Source: an uncultured Rhodospirillales bacterium (GTDB taxonomy: Bacteria > Pseudomonadota > Alphaproteobacteria > Acetobacterales > Acetobacteraceae). Taken from it: 64,000 nt of DNA. The DNA lies in the NCBI GenBank assembly GCA_903835235.1, contig CAILMF010000055.1:186001-250000 (forward strand), in the 5' to 3' direction. A program made the translations under genes and the position numbers. The notes beneath the pieces were generated by a model, which was given only the letters and a program-made list of their open reading frames with translations, did no database searches and was not told the DNA's origin. The first letter of the stretch is position 1, and each line of letters opens with the position of its first letter. Below, in pieces: positions 31,594 to 40,886 of this stretch.

Positions 31594-32526
31594 TCAGTTG
31601 AACAGCGACGAAACCGAGCTCTCGTCGCTGATCCGGCGCATCGCCTCGGCCAGCAGCGGCGCGATGGTGAGCTGGCGGATATTGCTGGAAACCCGCACCG
31701 CTTCCGTCGCCTGGATGCTGTCGGTCACCGTCATCATCTCGATCGGGCTGGCGCCAACCCGCGCCACCGCCCCGCCCGAGAGCACGCCATGCGTCACGTA
31801 CACCGAAGCCCCGGCCGCGCCGTTCTTCAGCAGCGCCGCGGCGGCGTTGCACAGCGTGCCGCCGGAATCGACGATATCGTCGATCAGGATGCAGTGCCGG
31901 CCTTCCACATCGCCGATCACGTTCATCACCTCGGAAACGCCGGCCCGCTCGCGCCGCTTGTCGATGATGGCCAGCTCGGCCTTCAGCCGCGACGCCAGTT
32001 CGCGCGCCCGCACCACGCCGCCGACATCCGGCGAGACCACCATCAGGTCGCGGCCGGCATAGCGTTCCTGGATGTCGCGCGCGAACAGCGGCGCGGCGAA
32101 CAGGTTGTCCACGGGAATGTCGAAGAAGCCTTGGATCTGCGCGGCATGCAGGTCCATCGTCAGCACCCGGTTGGCGCCGGCGGCGGTGATCACATTGGCC
32201 ACCAGCTTGGCCGAGATCGGCGTGCGGGAGCCCGATTTCCGGTCCTGCCGGGCATAGCCGAAATACGGGATCACGGCGGTCACCCGCCTGGCGCTGGCGC
32301 GGCGCAGCGCGTCCAGCGTGATCAGCAGCTCCATCAGGTTGTCGTTCGCCGGGTAGCTGGTGCTCTGGATCACGAAGACATCCTCGCCGCGGACGTTCTC
32401 ATTGATCTCGACGAAGACCTCCATGTCGGCGAAGCGCCGGATGGAAGCGCTGGCCAGCGGCAAGCCCAGGCAGGCGGCGACCGCTTCGGCCAGGGGGCGG
32501 TTGCTGTTGCAGGCGACGATCTTCAT
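31594..32526 (-). CDS. prs: Ribose-phosphate pyrophosphokinase
   Basis: 310 residues, full length. Makes PRPP from ribose 5-phosphate and ATP. Landmarks: [33 protein letters not shown], the flexible [20 protein letters not shown] loop region, [17 protein letters not shown], and the PRPP-binding loop [13 protein letters not shown]. Single gene between GST and a lipoprotein gene in the same orientation. Confidence 0.97.
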   Translation of the reverse strand: MKIVACNSNRPLAEAVAACLGLPLASASIRRFADMEVFVEINENVRGEDVFVIQSTSYPANDNLMELLITLDALRRASARRVTAVIPYFGYARQDRKSGSRTPISAKLVANVITAAGANRVLTMDLHAAQIQGFFDIPVDNLFAAPLFARDIQERYAGRDLMVVSPDVGGVVRARELASRLKAELAIIDKRRERAGVSEVMNVIGDVEGRHCILIDDIVDSGGTLCNAAAALLKNGAAGASVYVTHGVLSGGAVARVGASPIEMMTVTDSIQATEAVRVSSNIRQLTIAPLLAEAMRRISDESSVSSLFN

Positions 32527-32692
32527 GCCAACCCCTAGGAATGTGCGGCCGCGGCCGGCGGTGCATAGCATCGCCGCTGCAGGCAGGGGAGGCTTCATCG
32601 CCCCGCCGTGCGGTGCAGTATCAAGATGACGGTTTCGTGTAAATCGCAGGCCCCACGTATCGCCCTGTGCCGGGCGCATGGCGGCCAACGCC

Positions 32693-33769
32693 TCAACGGG
32701 AAGGCGGCGCCGCCAGCGGGTTTCCGGCACGGCCCGGCAGCCCCGCCGGCAGCGGCGGCGGCGCCCCATTCGGCCCCACCGTCCCCGGCGCCAGCGGCGG
32801 CAATCCCGGGGGCAGCACCGGCGGCACCGCGGAGGTGGCCGGTTCCGCCGTGGTGGCATTGACCAGCACCTGGCGAATCCCGCCCGCGGCTTCCTCCGCC
32901 ACCACATAGGCCACATCGCCCCAGGGCCGGTTGAGCGACCCCGCGGGCACCTCGTTCATCTGCACCACCTGGCCCAGCTCCTCGCCGTCCCGCCGGCTGA
33001 CGCGCCAGACGACCTCGACCCGTTGCTTGGCCCCGGTCACCGGCACCAGGCTCACGCGGCCTTCCAGCCCGAAGGTGGCGCCGTCGGAGACCTCCTGCAT
33101 CACGTAGCCATGGCGCGAGAGGAATTCCCGCATCCGCCCGGCCAGCGCGGTATTGCCATCGCCCGGCGCGCCGGTGACCTGGATGAAGCGAATCCGCGCC
33201 GGCCCGCCGGCCAGCGCCACCGGGTCCATCTGCTTGCGCGCGGCCTCCACCTGCAGCAGCAGCGTGCTCATCGCCCGCGCCGCCGGCGTCACCATGGGGC
33301 GGAAGGCGTCCGGCCCGGGATTGGTCCAGACCTGCGGCGGCAGCGGCTGGCCCGCCACCACGCCCTGCTCGCGGCCATCGGCGTCCAGCAGGCGGAACTT
33401 CGCCACCACGCCCCGCGGCGTCGACTCGGCGACGATGTCGATCTGCCAGTCCAGCGGCAGCGGCCGTTCGGTGGCGGTCGCCGGCACTTCCTCGGCCTGC
33501 AACGCCGTGGCCAGGGCTTCGGCCAACTGCTTGGCCGCGTCATCCGTCAGCAGCGCGTTGATCGGCGGCGGAATGGCCAGGCGCAGCGCCAGCGGTATGG
33601 CCAGCCTGGCCCCCGTGCGCCCGGGCCGGCCCCGATAGGGTTGCAAATCGCCGCACGCCGCCGGCAGCAGCAGTGCCAGCAGCAGCACCAGCCGAACCAG
33701 CCCGGCGCCCAATCGCGCAGCGGGGCCGCGCCGGCTGGCGCCGGCGGTTGTAGCGTCAGATGACAACAC
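32693..33769 (-). CDS. Hypothetical lipoprotein with Pro-rich tail
   Basis: 358 residues from GTG 33769. Hydrophobic [16 protein letters not shown] forms a lipobox, so Cys about 39 is probably lipidated. The middle holds beta-rich sequence ([40 protein letters not shown]) and the end is Pro/Gly-rich. I do not recognise a named domain. It overlaps a 22-codon hydrophobic reading frame at its start and follows pgeF in the same orientation, near lgt, the enzyme that would lipidate it. Confidence 0.8.
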   Translation of the reverse strand: MLSSDATTAGASRRGPAARLGAGLVRLVLLLALLLPAACGDLQPYRGRPGRTGARLAIPLALRLAIPPPINALLTDDAAKQLAEALATALQAEEVPATATERPLPLDWQIDIVAESTPRGVVAKFRLLDADGREQGVVAGQPLPPQVWTNPGPDAFRPMVTPAARAMSTLLLQVEAARKQMDPVALAGGPARIRFIQVTGAPGDGNTALAGRMREFLSRHGYVMQEVSDGATFGLEGRVSLVPVTGAKQRVEVVWRVSRRDGEELGQVVQMNEVPAGSLNRPWGDVAYVVAEEAAGGIRQVLVNATTAEPATSAVPPVLPPGLPPLAPGTVGPNGAPPPLPAGLPGRAGNPLAAPPSR

Positions 33770-33824
33770 AGCTCACCAACAAGGTCAGAAAGGTGAAGAA
33801 CACGAACATCCAGACATAGGGCAT
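33756..33824 (-). CDS. Possible 22-residue membrane peptide
   Basis: ATG 33824 to TGA 33756: [19 protein letters not shown] followed by VVI, nearly a single transmembrane helix. It begins 4 bases after the pgeF stop and its last 14 bases overlap the GTG start of the lipoprotein gene in another frame, an arrangement that would couple their translation. Codons such as TTT and TTG are less GC-rich than the surroundings, as expected for a very hydrophobic peptide. Could be chance. Confidence 0.35.
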   Translation of the reverse strand: MPYVWMFVFFTFLTLLVSCVVI

Positions 33825-33828
33825 GGCA

Positions 33829-34608
33829 TCACCCCGTCAGCGCAATGGCGGAAAGCTGGTGGCCGATCGGCAGCGTGCCGTCATGCGTCGCCCGCCGATA
33901 GCTGAAGAAGCGCCCGGCATCCGCATAGGTGTCCGCGCCCAGGCTGGCCACCGCGCGCAGCCCCAGCGCCCGCAGCCGCGCCAGGCTGTAGCCGGGCAGG
34001 TCGAACTGCCACTTCGCCGCGTGCACGCAGGGCGCGAAGAAGCACGCATCCGCGGCGTCCCGCGCCAGCACCTGGTCGCGCAGGTCGGCACCCACCTCGT
34101 AGCTGGGCTGATGGATGCACGGCCCCAGCACCGCCACCACCTGGTCTGTCCGGGCGCCAAGCATCGTCATGGCGTCCACGGTGGCTTCCAGCACCCCCAG
34201 CACCGCGCCGCGCCAGCCGGCATGGCAGGCGCCGATCACGCCCGCCGCGGCATCGGCGAACAGCACCGGCCCGCAATCCGCGGTGACGATGCCCAGCGCC
34301 ACGCCGCGGCGACGGGTGACGATGCCATCCGCCTGCGGCCGGTCAGCCTCGGGCCAGCCGGCCTCATCCAGCACCGCCACGGCGGCGCCATGCACCTGGT
34401 GCAGCCCGAACAGCGCCCCCGGCGCCACGCCCAGCGCACGCATCGCCCGCGCCCGGTTCTCGGCCACCAGCGCCGGCGCGTCCCGCCCGTTCAGCGAACA
34501 GTTCAGCGTGCCGAAGGCGCCGGCGGAAACGCCACCGCGCCGGGTGAAGAAGCCATGCGCCACGCCTGCCAGCGCATCATGGGTCAGGAACTCGGCGGTA
34601 TCGCTCAT
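33829..34608 (-). CDS. pgeF: Peptidoglycan editing factor PgeF (multicopper-oxidase-like fold)
   Basis: 259 residues. Landmarks: HGFFTRRGGVSAGAFGTLNC, LHQVHGAAVAVLDE, GIVTADCGPVLFAD (Cys), GACHAGWRGAVLGVLEATV (His), LGPCIHQPSYEVG and the RRATHDGTLPIGHQLSAIAL tail. Hydrolyses wrongly incorporated amino acids from muropeptide precursors in the cytoplasm. Overlaps the methyltransferase gene (ATGA); the lgt-midA-pgeF order is common in alphaproteobacteria. Confidence 0.93.
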   Translation of the reverse strand: MSDTAEFLTHDALAGVAHGFFTRRGGVSAGAFGTLNCSLNGRDAPALVAENRARAMRALGVAPGALFGLHQVHGAAVAVLDEAGWPEADRPQADGIVTRRRGVALGIVTADCGPVLFADAAAGVIGACHAGWRGAVLGVLEATVDAMTMLGARTDQVVAVLGPCIHQPSYEVGADLRDQVLARDAADACFFAPCVHAAKWQFDLPGYSLARLRALGLRAVASLGADTYADAGRFFSYRRATHDGTLPIGHQLSAIALTG

Positions 34609-35594
34609 GCGGCCTCGAAGCCCGGGGGCGTGGGCAAGCCGGCATGGCACAGGCACAGCGCCTTGAACAGTTGCCCCATCGCCTCCGGCGCCACCAGCCG
34701 CTGCGCCGCCGAAAGCACTTCTCCCGCCTGGCGCGGGTTGCTGCGCGCCAGCACCGCGGCACGCGAGATCAGCCCCAGCCGTTGCAGGAACACCCCCTGC
34801 GGCAACGGCCCATGCGCCGCCGCGCCGGCAGCCCGGGCGGCGCGCGCACAGGCGGCGAAATCGACATGCGCGGTCAGGTCCACGCTGCCTGGCTCGGCCA
34901 GCGGCTCCGCCCTGCCATGCGCACGCATCGCCTGCAGACTGTCGCCCAGCGCGCTCTCGGCCGGGCCATAGTCCAGAAACAGCGCCGCGCCGGGGTAGTG
35001 CCGGAAGCGCTCGGCCAGCCGGGCGCAGACCGCCAGCGCCGGCTCGCATACCTCCTGCACCGCGCCCTCGGGCGCTTGCGGGGGCAGGGCAGGGTGGTCG
35101 CCTGGCAACTCCACGAAGCCGCCATCCCGCACCCAGCGCTCCGCCCAGCCGCCGCCACGCCGGACGAATTGCCGGATCGGCAGCGCGTCCAGGAACTCAT
35201 TGGCCAGCACAATCGCCGGGCCGGGCGGCAAGGTCTCCGGCCCGTCATGCCAGGAAGCCTCTGGCACCCGCGCCGCCTGGGCCTGGCGCAGCACCGGGCT
35301 CTGCTCCACGAAGTGCACCTGCAGCGCCTGGCGAAACCCCGGCAGCATGGCCGCCGCCCGCAGCGCATCGGCCATCAACGTGCCGCGCCCCGGCCCCAGT
35401 TCCACCAGCAGCACGCGCGCCGGCTCGCCCAGCAACTGCCAGACCACCGCGGCCCACAGCCCCAGGCATTCGCCGAACACCTGGGAAATCTCCGGCGCGG
35501 TGGTGAAGTCGCCCTTGGCGCCGAACGGATCGCGCGACCCGTAATAGGCCGCCACCGCGCGGCCCATGAAGTGGTCCAGCCGCTCCGCCGTCAC
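34605..35594 (-). CDS. SAM-dependent methyltransferase, MidA/NDUFAF7 family (COG1565)
   Basis: 329 residues from GTG 35594. Features: DHFMGRAVAAYYGSRDPFG, GDFTTAPEISQVFGECLGLW, the SAM-binding LVELGPGRGTLMADALRA, VLANEFLDALPIRQF and DYGPAESALGDSLQAM. In mitochondria the orthologue methylates an Arg in complex I subunit NDUFS2; in bacteria the target is less clear. Overlaps lgt and pgeF at both ends, so co-transcribed. Confidence 0.9.
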   Translation of the reverse strand: MTAERLDHFMGRAVAAYYGSRDPFGAKGDFTTAPEISQVFGECLGLWAAVVWQLLGEPARVLLVELGPGRGTLMADALRAAAMLPGFRQALQVHFVEQSPVLRQAQAARVPEASWHDGPETLPPGPAIVLANEFLDALPIRQFVRRGGGWAERWVRDGGFVELPGDHPALPPQAPEGAVQEVCEPALAVCARLAERFRHYPGAALFLDYGPAESALGDSLQAMRAHGRAEPLAEPGSVDLTAHVDFAACARAARAAGAAAHGPLPQGVFLQRLGLISRAAVLARSNPRQAGEVLSAAQRLVAPEAMGQLFKALCLCHAGLPTPPGFEAA

Positions 35595-36394
35595 GCCGTC
35601 GCCTGGGTCCGGGACCGCAGGATCAGCCAGCCGCCCACCAGCAGCATCGGCACCGAGAGCAACTGCCCCAGCGTCGCGCCGGCGAACAGGAAGCCCAAAT
35701 GCGCATCCGGCTGGCGGAAGAACTCACCGACAATCCGCGCCATGCCGTAGCCGGCAATGAACACCCCGGCCAGGAAGCCCTTTCGTGCCCGCACCGCCGG
35801 CTGCCACACCAGCCATTGCAGCAGCACAAACAGCACCAGGCCCTCCATCCCCGCCTGGTACAGCTGGGAAGGGTGCCGCGGCTCCGGCCCGCCGGTCGGG
35901 AACACCATGGCCCAGGGCACGTCGGGCGCCACCCGGCCCCACAGCTCGCCATTCACGAAGTTGGCGCAGCGCCCGAGGAACAGCCCGATCGGCACCACCG
36001 TCACCAGCCGGTCGCCAAAGGCCACGAAGTCGATCTTCTGCTGCCGGCAATACAGCCACAGCGCGATGATCACGCCCAGCGCGCCACCATGGAAACTCAT
36101 GCCGCCGCCCCAGACCGCGAAGATCTCCATCGGATGGAACAGGTAGTAGCCGGGCCGATAGAACAGCACGTAGCCCAGCCGCCCACCCAGCACGATGCCG
36201 AGCGTCGCCCAGGTGACGAAGTCGTCCACCTGCTGCTTGGTCGCCACCACCGCCGACAGCGCCACCAGCCGCAGCATCAGCCGCCAGCCCAGCACGATGC
36301 CGGCGATATAGGCCAGCGCATACCAGCGGATGGCGATGGGCCCGATCTGCACCAGCGTCGGGTCGATCATCGGGAAGGGAATGGCAAACAGCAT
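35591..36394 (-). CDS. lgt: Prolipoprotein diacylglyceryl transferase
   Basis: 267-residue inner-membrane protein with about seven spans. Landmarks: IGPIAIRWYALAYIAGIVLG, GGRLGYVLFYRPGYYL, GGMSFHGGALGV, the Lgt signature GRCANFVNGELWGR, RHPSQLYQAGMEGL, and FFRQPDAHLGF. Transfers diacylglycerol from phosphatidylglycerol to the lipobox Cys of prelipoproteins. Several lipobox proteins occur in the window (33769, 47422). Confidence 0.97.
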   Translation of the reverse strand: MLFAIPFPMIDPTLVQIGPIAIRWYALAYIAGIVLGWRLMLRLVALSAVVATKQQVDDFVTWATLGIVLGGRLGYVLFYRPGYYLFHPMEIFAVWGGGMSFHGGALGVIIALWLYCRQQKIDFVAFGDRLVTVVPIGLFLGRCANFVNGELWGRVAPDVPWAMVFPTGGPEPRHPSQLYQAGMEGLVLFVLLQWLVWQPAVRARKGFLAGVFIAGYGMARIVGEFFRQPDAHLGFLFAGATLGQLLSVPMLLVGGWLILRSRTQATA

Positions 36395-36411
36395 GGCTCA
36401 GCGAGCCTCCT

Positions 36412-37392
36412 TCACCGGTAGGGGTCCGCCTGCATCAGGAAGTCCTGCACATAGCGCCGCACCCCCTCCTCCAGCGTCGTGGATTGCCCATTCCACCCCG
36501 CCGCGCGCAGCCGGTCGATGGGTGCTTCGGTGAAATACTGGTACTTGCCGCTGAGGTCGGCCGGCATGTCGACGAACTGGATATCCGGCGCCCGCCCCAT
36601 GGCGGCGAACATGGCGTTCACCAGGTCCAGGAAGCTGCGTGCCCGGCCGCTGCCGATATTGAACAGCCCCGACGCCTTGGGGTTGTCCAGCAGCCACAGC
36701 ATGGCATCGACGCAGTCATCGACATGCACGAAGTCGCGCATCTGCTGGCCGTCCGCCACATCGGCACGGTCGCTGCGGAACAGCGTGGCCGGCCCGCCCT
36801 GCATCACCTGCTGGAACTTGCCATAGACCACGCTGGCCATGCGGCCTTTGTGGTACTCGTTCGGCCCATAGACGTTGAAGAAGCGCAAGCCCGCCCATTG
36901 CGGCGGCGCCGGGGCGCGGCGGCGCACCAGCTCGCACACACGGCGGTCGAAGGCCAGCTTGGACCAGCCATACAGGTTGAGCGGCCGCAGCTTCGCCAGC
37001 GCCTCCGGCGTGAAGGCATCATCAAAACCCTGGTCGCCATCGCCATAGGTCGCGGCGGAGCTGGCGTAGATGAAGGGCAGCTTCCGCGTCGCGCATTCGC
37101 CCCACAGCCACAGCGGCAACATCAGGTTCTGCGCCACCACCTCGTCGGCATCCGTCGCCGTGGTCGCGCTGATCGCGCCCATGTGCAGCACCGCCTGCAC
37201 CGGCGGGTGGCGCGCCCAGAACGCTTCCAGCTCCTCCGGCGGGATCACCCCGGCCACCGGATGATGCGCCAGGTTGCGCCATTTGTCGTCGCAGCCCAGC
37301 CGGTCCACCACCACCACTTCCGCCCCGCGGGCACAAAGTGCGGCGACCAGGTTGGAGCCGATGAAACCAGCACCGCCGGTGACCAGATACAT
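36412..37392 (-). CDS. rfaD: ADP-glyceromanno-heptose 6-epimerase
   Basis: 326 residues. Extended SDR: VTGGAGFIGSNLVAALCARG, FIYASSAATYGDG, catalytic YGWSK in NLYGWSKLAFDRRV, NVYGPNEYHKGRMASV, FVHVDDCVDAMLWLLDN and FNIGSGRARSFLDL. Interconverts ADP-D- and ADP-L-glycero-D-manno-heptose for the LPS core. Lies 17 bp upstream of lgt in the same orientation; divergent from ubiK. Confidence 0.94.
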   Translation of the reverse strand: MYLVTGGAGFIGSNLVAALCARGAEVVVVDRLGCDDKWRNLAHHPVAGVIPPEELEAFWARHPPVQAVLHMGAISATTATDADEVVAQNLMLPLWLWGECATRKLPFIYASSAATYGDGDQGFDDAFTPEALAKLRPLNLYGWSKLAFDRRVCELVRRRAPAPPQWAGLRFFNVYGPNEYHKGRMASVVYGKFQQVMQGGPATLFRSDRADVADGQQMRDFVHVDDCVDAMLWLLDNPKASGLFNIGSGRARSFLDLVNAMFAAMGRAPDIQFVDMPADLSGKYQYFTEAPIDRLRAAGWNGQSTTLEEGVRRYVQDFLMQADPYR

Positions 37393-37517
37393 GGGGTTCG
37401 AGCCTCACAGGGGCGGCAGGCCGCGGCGCCAGATTGCGTCGGTGCGGCCGGCGGTATAGGCCGCGGGCGGACAGCGCGGCAAGGAACGGCTCACAAGCCG
37501 GGGCAAGGAGAGCGGTG

Positions 37518-37886
37518 ATGAGCGAATCCAATGGCGGTGGCAGCGGGCGCAAGCGTGGCGGCCTGTTCGACGACCTGGCCGGCGTGGCCGGCGGCGCCTT
37601 CTCGGCCCTGGCGGGGGTGCGGAACGAGGCCGAGGCCATGGCCCGCAGCCAGGCCGACCAGATGATCCAGCGCCTGGACCTGGTGAAGCGCGAGGAACTG
37701 GACGCCGCGATGGAGGTGGCCCGCCGCGCCAGCGAGGCGGTGGCGGCCTTGGAAGCCCGCGTGGCCGCGCTGGAGGCGCATATCGGCGCCGGCCCGCAGG
37801 CGGCGCCGGAGACCGGCTCGGCCGCCGCGCCGGAAACCCTGCCGCATGGCGAGACCCCGCCGGAGGACCCTGCGGCCAGCGCCTGA
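37518..37886 (+). CDS. Accessory factor UbiK family protein (BMFP)
   Basis: 122 residues from ATG 37518, with AAGGAG 7 bases upstream. N-terminal GGLFDDLAGVAGGAFSALAG and a coiled-coil REELDAAMEVARRASEAVAA...RVAALEAHIG match the YqiC/UbiK membrane-fusogenic family, which assists ubiquinone biosynthesis complexes. The tail is Ala/Pro/Glu-rich and low complexity. Divergent from rfaD-lgt, a conserved neighbourhood. The downstream gap to 38108 contains short palindromes gctgcatcgcagc (37892) and gtgacagcgtcac (37917). Confidence 0.8.
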   Translation: MSESNGGGSGRKRGGLFDDLAGVAGGAFSALAGVRNEAEAMARSQADQMIQRLDLVKREELDAAMEVARRASEAVAALEARVAALEAHIGAGPQAAPETGSAAAPETLPHGETPPEDPAASA

Positions 37887-38108
37887 GTTCCGCTGCATCG
37901 CAGCATGCCTGTGAATGTGACAGCGTCACGCGAACGAAACCTGATTCACAGTGGATTCAGGGGCTTGCGGCGCGGAGTTGGAGTTGCGTAGTCTACCCCT
38001 GGTGGTCGATTCGCGCAGGCGACGCAAGACTCGGTAGCGGGGCGCATCCCGCGGCTGCGGGCGGCGTTGTCGGCTGATGGGGCCACACCACGGAAGAGGA
38101 GGTGCCGC

Positions 38109-38612
38109 ATGTCCGGCTTGCTGGCCCTTGAGCGTGACCGCGCCGCCAACCCGCTCGACGTGATCGAGCAGATCATCGGCGCCAATGAATGGGCCTTCGA
38201 ACGCCGTTCGGATGGCGAGATGGCCGCCGAGGCCCCGGGCAAGTGGTGCGACTATGGCCTGTTCTTTTCCTGGAGCCAGGAAATCAGCGCCATGCACTTC
38301 TCCTGCGCCTTTGATCTCAAGGTGCCCGCGGGCAAGCGCGACAAGCTGTTCGAGCTGCTGTCCCTGGCCAATGAGAAGCTCTGGATCGGCCATTTCGGCC
38401 TGGAATCCGAAGAAGGCGTGCCGGTCTTCCGCCACTCCGTGCTGCTGCGCGGCGCCCCCGGCGCCAGCGCTGAAAGCCTGGAGGACATGGTCGATATCGC
38501 GCTGACCGAATGCGAGCGCTTCTTCCCCGCCTTCCAATTCGTGCTCTGGGGCGGCAAGCCCCCGGCCGAGGCGCTGCAGGCGGCCATGCTGGATTGCGTC
38601 GGCGAGGCCTGA
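38109..38612 (+). CDS. YbjN domain-containing protein
   Basis: 167 residues from ATG 38109, with GAGGAGG upstream. Sequence LDVIEQIIGANEWAFERRSD, GKWCDYGLFFSWSQEISAMH, FDLKVPAGKRDKLFELLSLA and LWIGHFGLESEEGVPVFRHS matches the alphaproteobacterial YbjN family, a type III secretion chaperone-like fold. Function is unclear. Followed 34 bp later by proC in the same direction, a frequently conserved pair. Confidence 0.88.
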   Translation: MSGLLALERDRAANPLDVIEQIIGANEWAFERRSDGEMAAEAPGKWCDYGLFFSWSQEISAMHFSCAFDLKVPAGKRDKLFELLSLANEKLWIGHFGLESEEGVPVFRHSVLLRGAPGASAESLEDMVDIALTECERFFPAFQFVLWGGKPPAEALQAAMLDCVGEA

Positions 38613-38646
38613 GGCGCTAACCCTGCCCGATCAAGGGGAGGCAACC

Positions 38647-39462
38647 ATGACCGACACCAAACTGCCGCCGCTGCTGCTGGTCGGCTGCGGCAAGATGGGC
38701 GGCGCCATGCTCGCCGGCTGGCTGGAACAGGGCCTCACCCAGGCCGTCGTCGTCGAGCCCCATGCCGCCTCGGCCGCCGTCTTCGCCAGCCGCGTCACCG
38801 TGGTTCCCAACGCGGATGCCATTCCCGCCGGCTTCACCCCCGGCGTCATCGTCCTGGCGATCAAACCGCAGGAAGCCGCGGCCACCCTGCCGCACTACGC
38901 CCGCTTCGCCGCCGCCGGCGCGCTCACCGTCTCCATCATGGCCGGGCGCAACGTGGCGGGCATGCAGGCGCTGCTGGGTGCCGGTGCCGCCGTGGTCCGC
39001 GCCATGCCCAACACCCCCGCCGCCGTGCGCCAGGGCTATACCTGTTGTCACGCCTCGCTGGGCGTGACGCCCGCACAGCGCGCCCTGGCGGACCGGCTGC
39101 TCACCGCCGTCGGCCTGGTGGACTGGGTGGAGGACGAAGCCCTGATCGACCCGGTCACCGCCGTCTCCGGCGGCGGTCCCGCCTATGTCTTCCTGCTCGC
39201 CGAGGTGCTGGAAGCCGCCGCCATCGAACAGGGCCTGCCGCCGGCGCTGGCCCGCCGCATGGCCCGCGCCACCGTCTCCGGCAGTGGCGCCCTGCTGGCC
39301 GCCAGCACCGAGGACAGCGCCCAACTGCGCAAGAACGTGACCAGCCCCAAGGGCACCACGGAACGCGCGCTGGGCGTGCTGATGGCGCCCGACGCCTGGC
39401 CGAAGCTGATGAGCGAAGCCATCGCCGCCGCCACCGCACGCTCACGCGAACTGGCGGGATAG
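38647..39462 (+). CDS. proC: Pyrroline-5-carboxylate reductase
   Basis: 271 residues. NADPH-binding LLVGCGKMGGAMLAGWLEQG, VLAIKPQEAAATL, SIMAGRNVAGMQALLG, VRAMPNTPAAVRQGYT, and the substrate-binding block DPVTAVSGGGPAYVFLLAEV with LRKNVTSPKGTTERAL. Last step of proline synthesis from glutamate. Likely co-transcribed with the YbjN gene upstream. Confidence 0.96.
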   Translation: MTDTKLPPLLLVGCGKMGGAMLAGWLEQGLTQAVVVEPHAASAAVFASRVTVVPNADAIPAGFTPGVIVLAIKPQEAAATLPHYARFAAAGALTVSIMAGRNVAGMQALLGAGAAVVRAMPNTPAAVRQGYTCCHASLGVTPAQRALADRLLTAVGLVDWVEDEALIDPVTAVSGGGPAYVFLLAEVLEAAAIEQGLPPALARRMARATVSGSGALLAASTEDSAQLRKNVTSPKGTTERALGVLMAPDAWPKLMSEAIAAATARSRELAG

Positions 39463-39486
39463 CCGCCGCGTCCCTACATTGCGGGC

Positions 39487-40092
39487 ATGGACACAGACAC
39501 CGAGACGAAGCTGGTCGCCGCCCTCTGGCAGGTCGTCGCCACCCATGGCTGGCAAGGCCTGACCATGCACCGCCTGGCCGTCGCCGCCGGGGTGCCGCTG
39601 GCAGACATCCGCCGCCAGGTGCCATCCCGCCTGCATCTGCTGAAGCTGCATGGCCGGGCGATGGACGCCACCGCCCTGGCCGGCGGCGCCATCGAACAAC
39701 ATGGCAGCCCGCGCGACCGCGTCTTCGACGTGCTGATGCGCCGGATCGACGCCATGCAGCCGCACCGCGCCGGCCTGCTGCGCCTGTTTCAGGACGTGAA
39801 GCGCGACCCGCTGCTGGGCCTGCTGCTGCTGGCGGAACTGCCCTGCTCCATGGCCTGGATGCTGGAATCCGCTGGCCTCTCCCCCGCCGGCCTGCCCGGG
39901 CTGCTGCGGGTGAACGGCACCACCGCGGTCTGGCTGGCCACCATCCGCGCCTGGGCGCAGGACGAGACCCAGGACCTGGCCCCCACCATGGCCGCGCTGG
40001 ACAAGGCGCTGGACCAGGCCGAGCGCGTCGCCCGCACCCTGCGGCTGCGCCCCGATGACGCTGCCGCGAGCGAAGACCCGATCACGGAGTGA
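39487..40092 (+). CDS. TetR/AcrR-family-like regulator
   Basis: 201 residues. The N-terminal 50 residues form a TetR-type helix-turn-helix: LVAALWQVVATHGWQGLTMH, RLAVAAGVPLADIRRQVPSR, LHLLKLHGR. The C-terminal part is helical with a COQ9/ubiquinone-like look in places. It starts 24 bp after proC and ends 88 bp before the phasin gene. It may regulate either neighbour; a COQ9-family assignment cannot be excluded. Confidence 0.7.
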   Translation: MDTDTETKLVAALWQVVATHGWQGLTMHRLAVAAGVPLADIRRQVPSRLHLLKLHGRAMDATALAGGAIEQHGSPRDRVFDVLMRRIDAMQPHRAGLLRLFQDVKRDPLLGLLLLAELPCSMAWMLESAGLSPAGLPGLLRVNGTTAVWLATIRAWAQDETQDLAPTMAALDKALDQAERVARTLRLRPDDAAASEDPITE

Positions 40093-40095
40093 TTA

Positions 40096-40145
40096 TGCTG
40101 CACTGCACAAAAAGCTTTGACCCTGGGGTGGCTACCACCTAACTT
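40096..40145 (+). promoter_or_regulatory. Phasin promoter with PhaR-type operator
   Basis: A sigma70-like promoter with -35 TTGACC (40117-40122), a 17-bp spacer and -10 TAACTT (40140-40145) precedes the phasin gene. Just upstream, tgctgcactgca (40096-40107) resembles the TGC/GCA-rich sites bound by PhaR, which represses phasin genes until PHB is present. The operator call rests on motif likeness and position. Confidence 0.5.
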
Positions 40146-40180
40146 GCCATTCCAGCGGGCAGATGCCCTGGAGAGAGACA

Positions 40181-40603
40181 ATGGCGCTTACCCCTGATTT
40201 CGACGTCATGAAGGCCCTGGCCGAGTTCAAGATGCCGGGCATGCCCGATGTCGAGGCCCTGGCCGCCGCGCAGCGCAAGAACCTGGAGGCGCTTTCCGCC
40301 GCCAACCGCATTGCGCTTGAAGGTGCCCAGGCCGTGGCCCGCCGCCACATGGAAATCCTGCAGCAGTCGGCCAGCGAGCTGACCGAGGCCTTCAAGTCCT
40401 TCGGCAGCCAGGAAGCGCCGCAGGCCAAGGCCGCCCGCCAGGCCGAGCTGCTGAAGTCCGGCTACGAGAAGGCCGTCTCCAACATGAAGGAGATCGCCGA
40501 CCTGATCCAGAAGTCCAATGCCGAAGCGCTGGGCCTGCTGAACAGCCGCTTCACCGAGGCGATGGACGAAGTGAAGACCATCGTCCACAAGCCCGGCACC
40601 TGA
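40181..40603 (+). CDS. Phasin (PHB granule-associated protein)
   Basis: 140 residues from ATG 40181, preceded by a GGAGAG Shine-Dalgarno. Helical, Ala-rich phasin_2 family: FDVMKALAEFKMPGMPDVEA, LAAAQRKNLEALSAANRIAL, GAQAVARRHMEILQQSASEL. Coats polyhydroxybutyrate granules and affects their size. Strong promoter-like elements and a downstream hairpin suggest a single-gene, well-expressed unit. Confidence 0.92.
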   Translation: MALTPDFDVMKALAEFKMPGMPDVEALAAAQRKNLEALSAANRIALEGAQAVARRHMEILQQSASELTEAFKSFGSQEAPQAKAARQAELLKSGYEKAVSNMKEIADLIQKSNAEALGLLNSRFTEAMDEVKTIVHKPGT

Positions 40604-40610
40604 ACCGCCC

Positions 40611-40641
40611 GGCCGGGGCAACCCCCCGGCCGCCAGGTTTT
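40611..40641 (+). terminator. Rho-independent terminator of the phasin gene
   Basis: Perfect 8-bp stem ggccgggg/ccccggcc (40611-40618 and 40624-40631) with a 5-base loop, followed after a few bases by tttt, 7 bp after the phasin stop. Confidence 0.6.
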
Positions 40642-40773
40642 GTCAGACGCCGGTCGGGTGGTTCACCCGCACCGCGTGCCGTGATGATCCCGGCCGCGCG
40701 GGGGGCTCAGGCGCCCGCGCCGCCTTGAGCCGCGTCATCGGGCGCCTCGGCCGGCCGCTCCGCCTTCAACATC

Positions 40774-40886
40774 AGAGCAATATCCGTTCTGAGGGAATCA
40801 TCAGAACGGATTTCTTGCTCTGCGACCTATTGAAGCTGCGGCTCTATCCACTCACGCTGATGCAGCGTGAGCGGATAGAGCCGCAG
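40774..40886. repeat. Paired palindromic repeat (copy R5)
   Basis: First element 40774-40821, agagcaatatccgttctg...cagaacggatttcttgctct, is the inverse of the element at 2566-2615 with one mismatch in 48. After 14 bases comes the second, 40836-40886, with 24-bp arms ctgcggctctatccactcac.../...gtgagcggatagagccgcag, one mismatch and a 3-base loop, the strongest hairpin in the window. Located in a 456-bp gap between phasin and the GlsB gene that holds no other gene. Confidence 0.9.
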
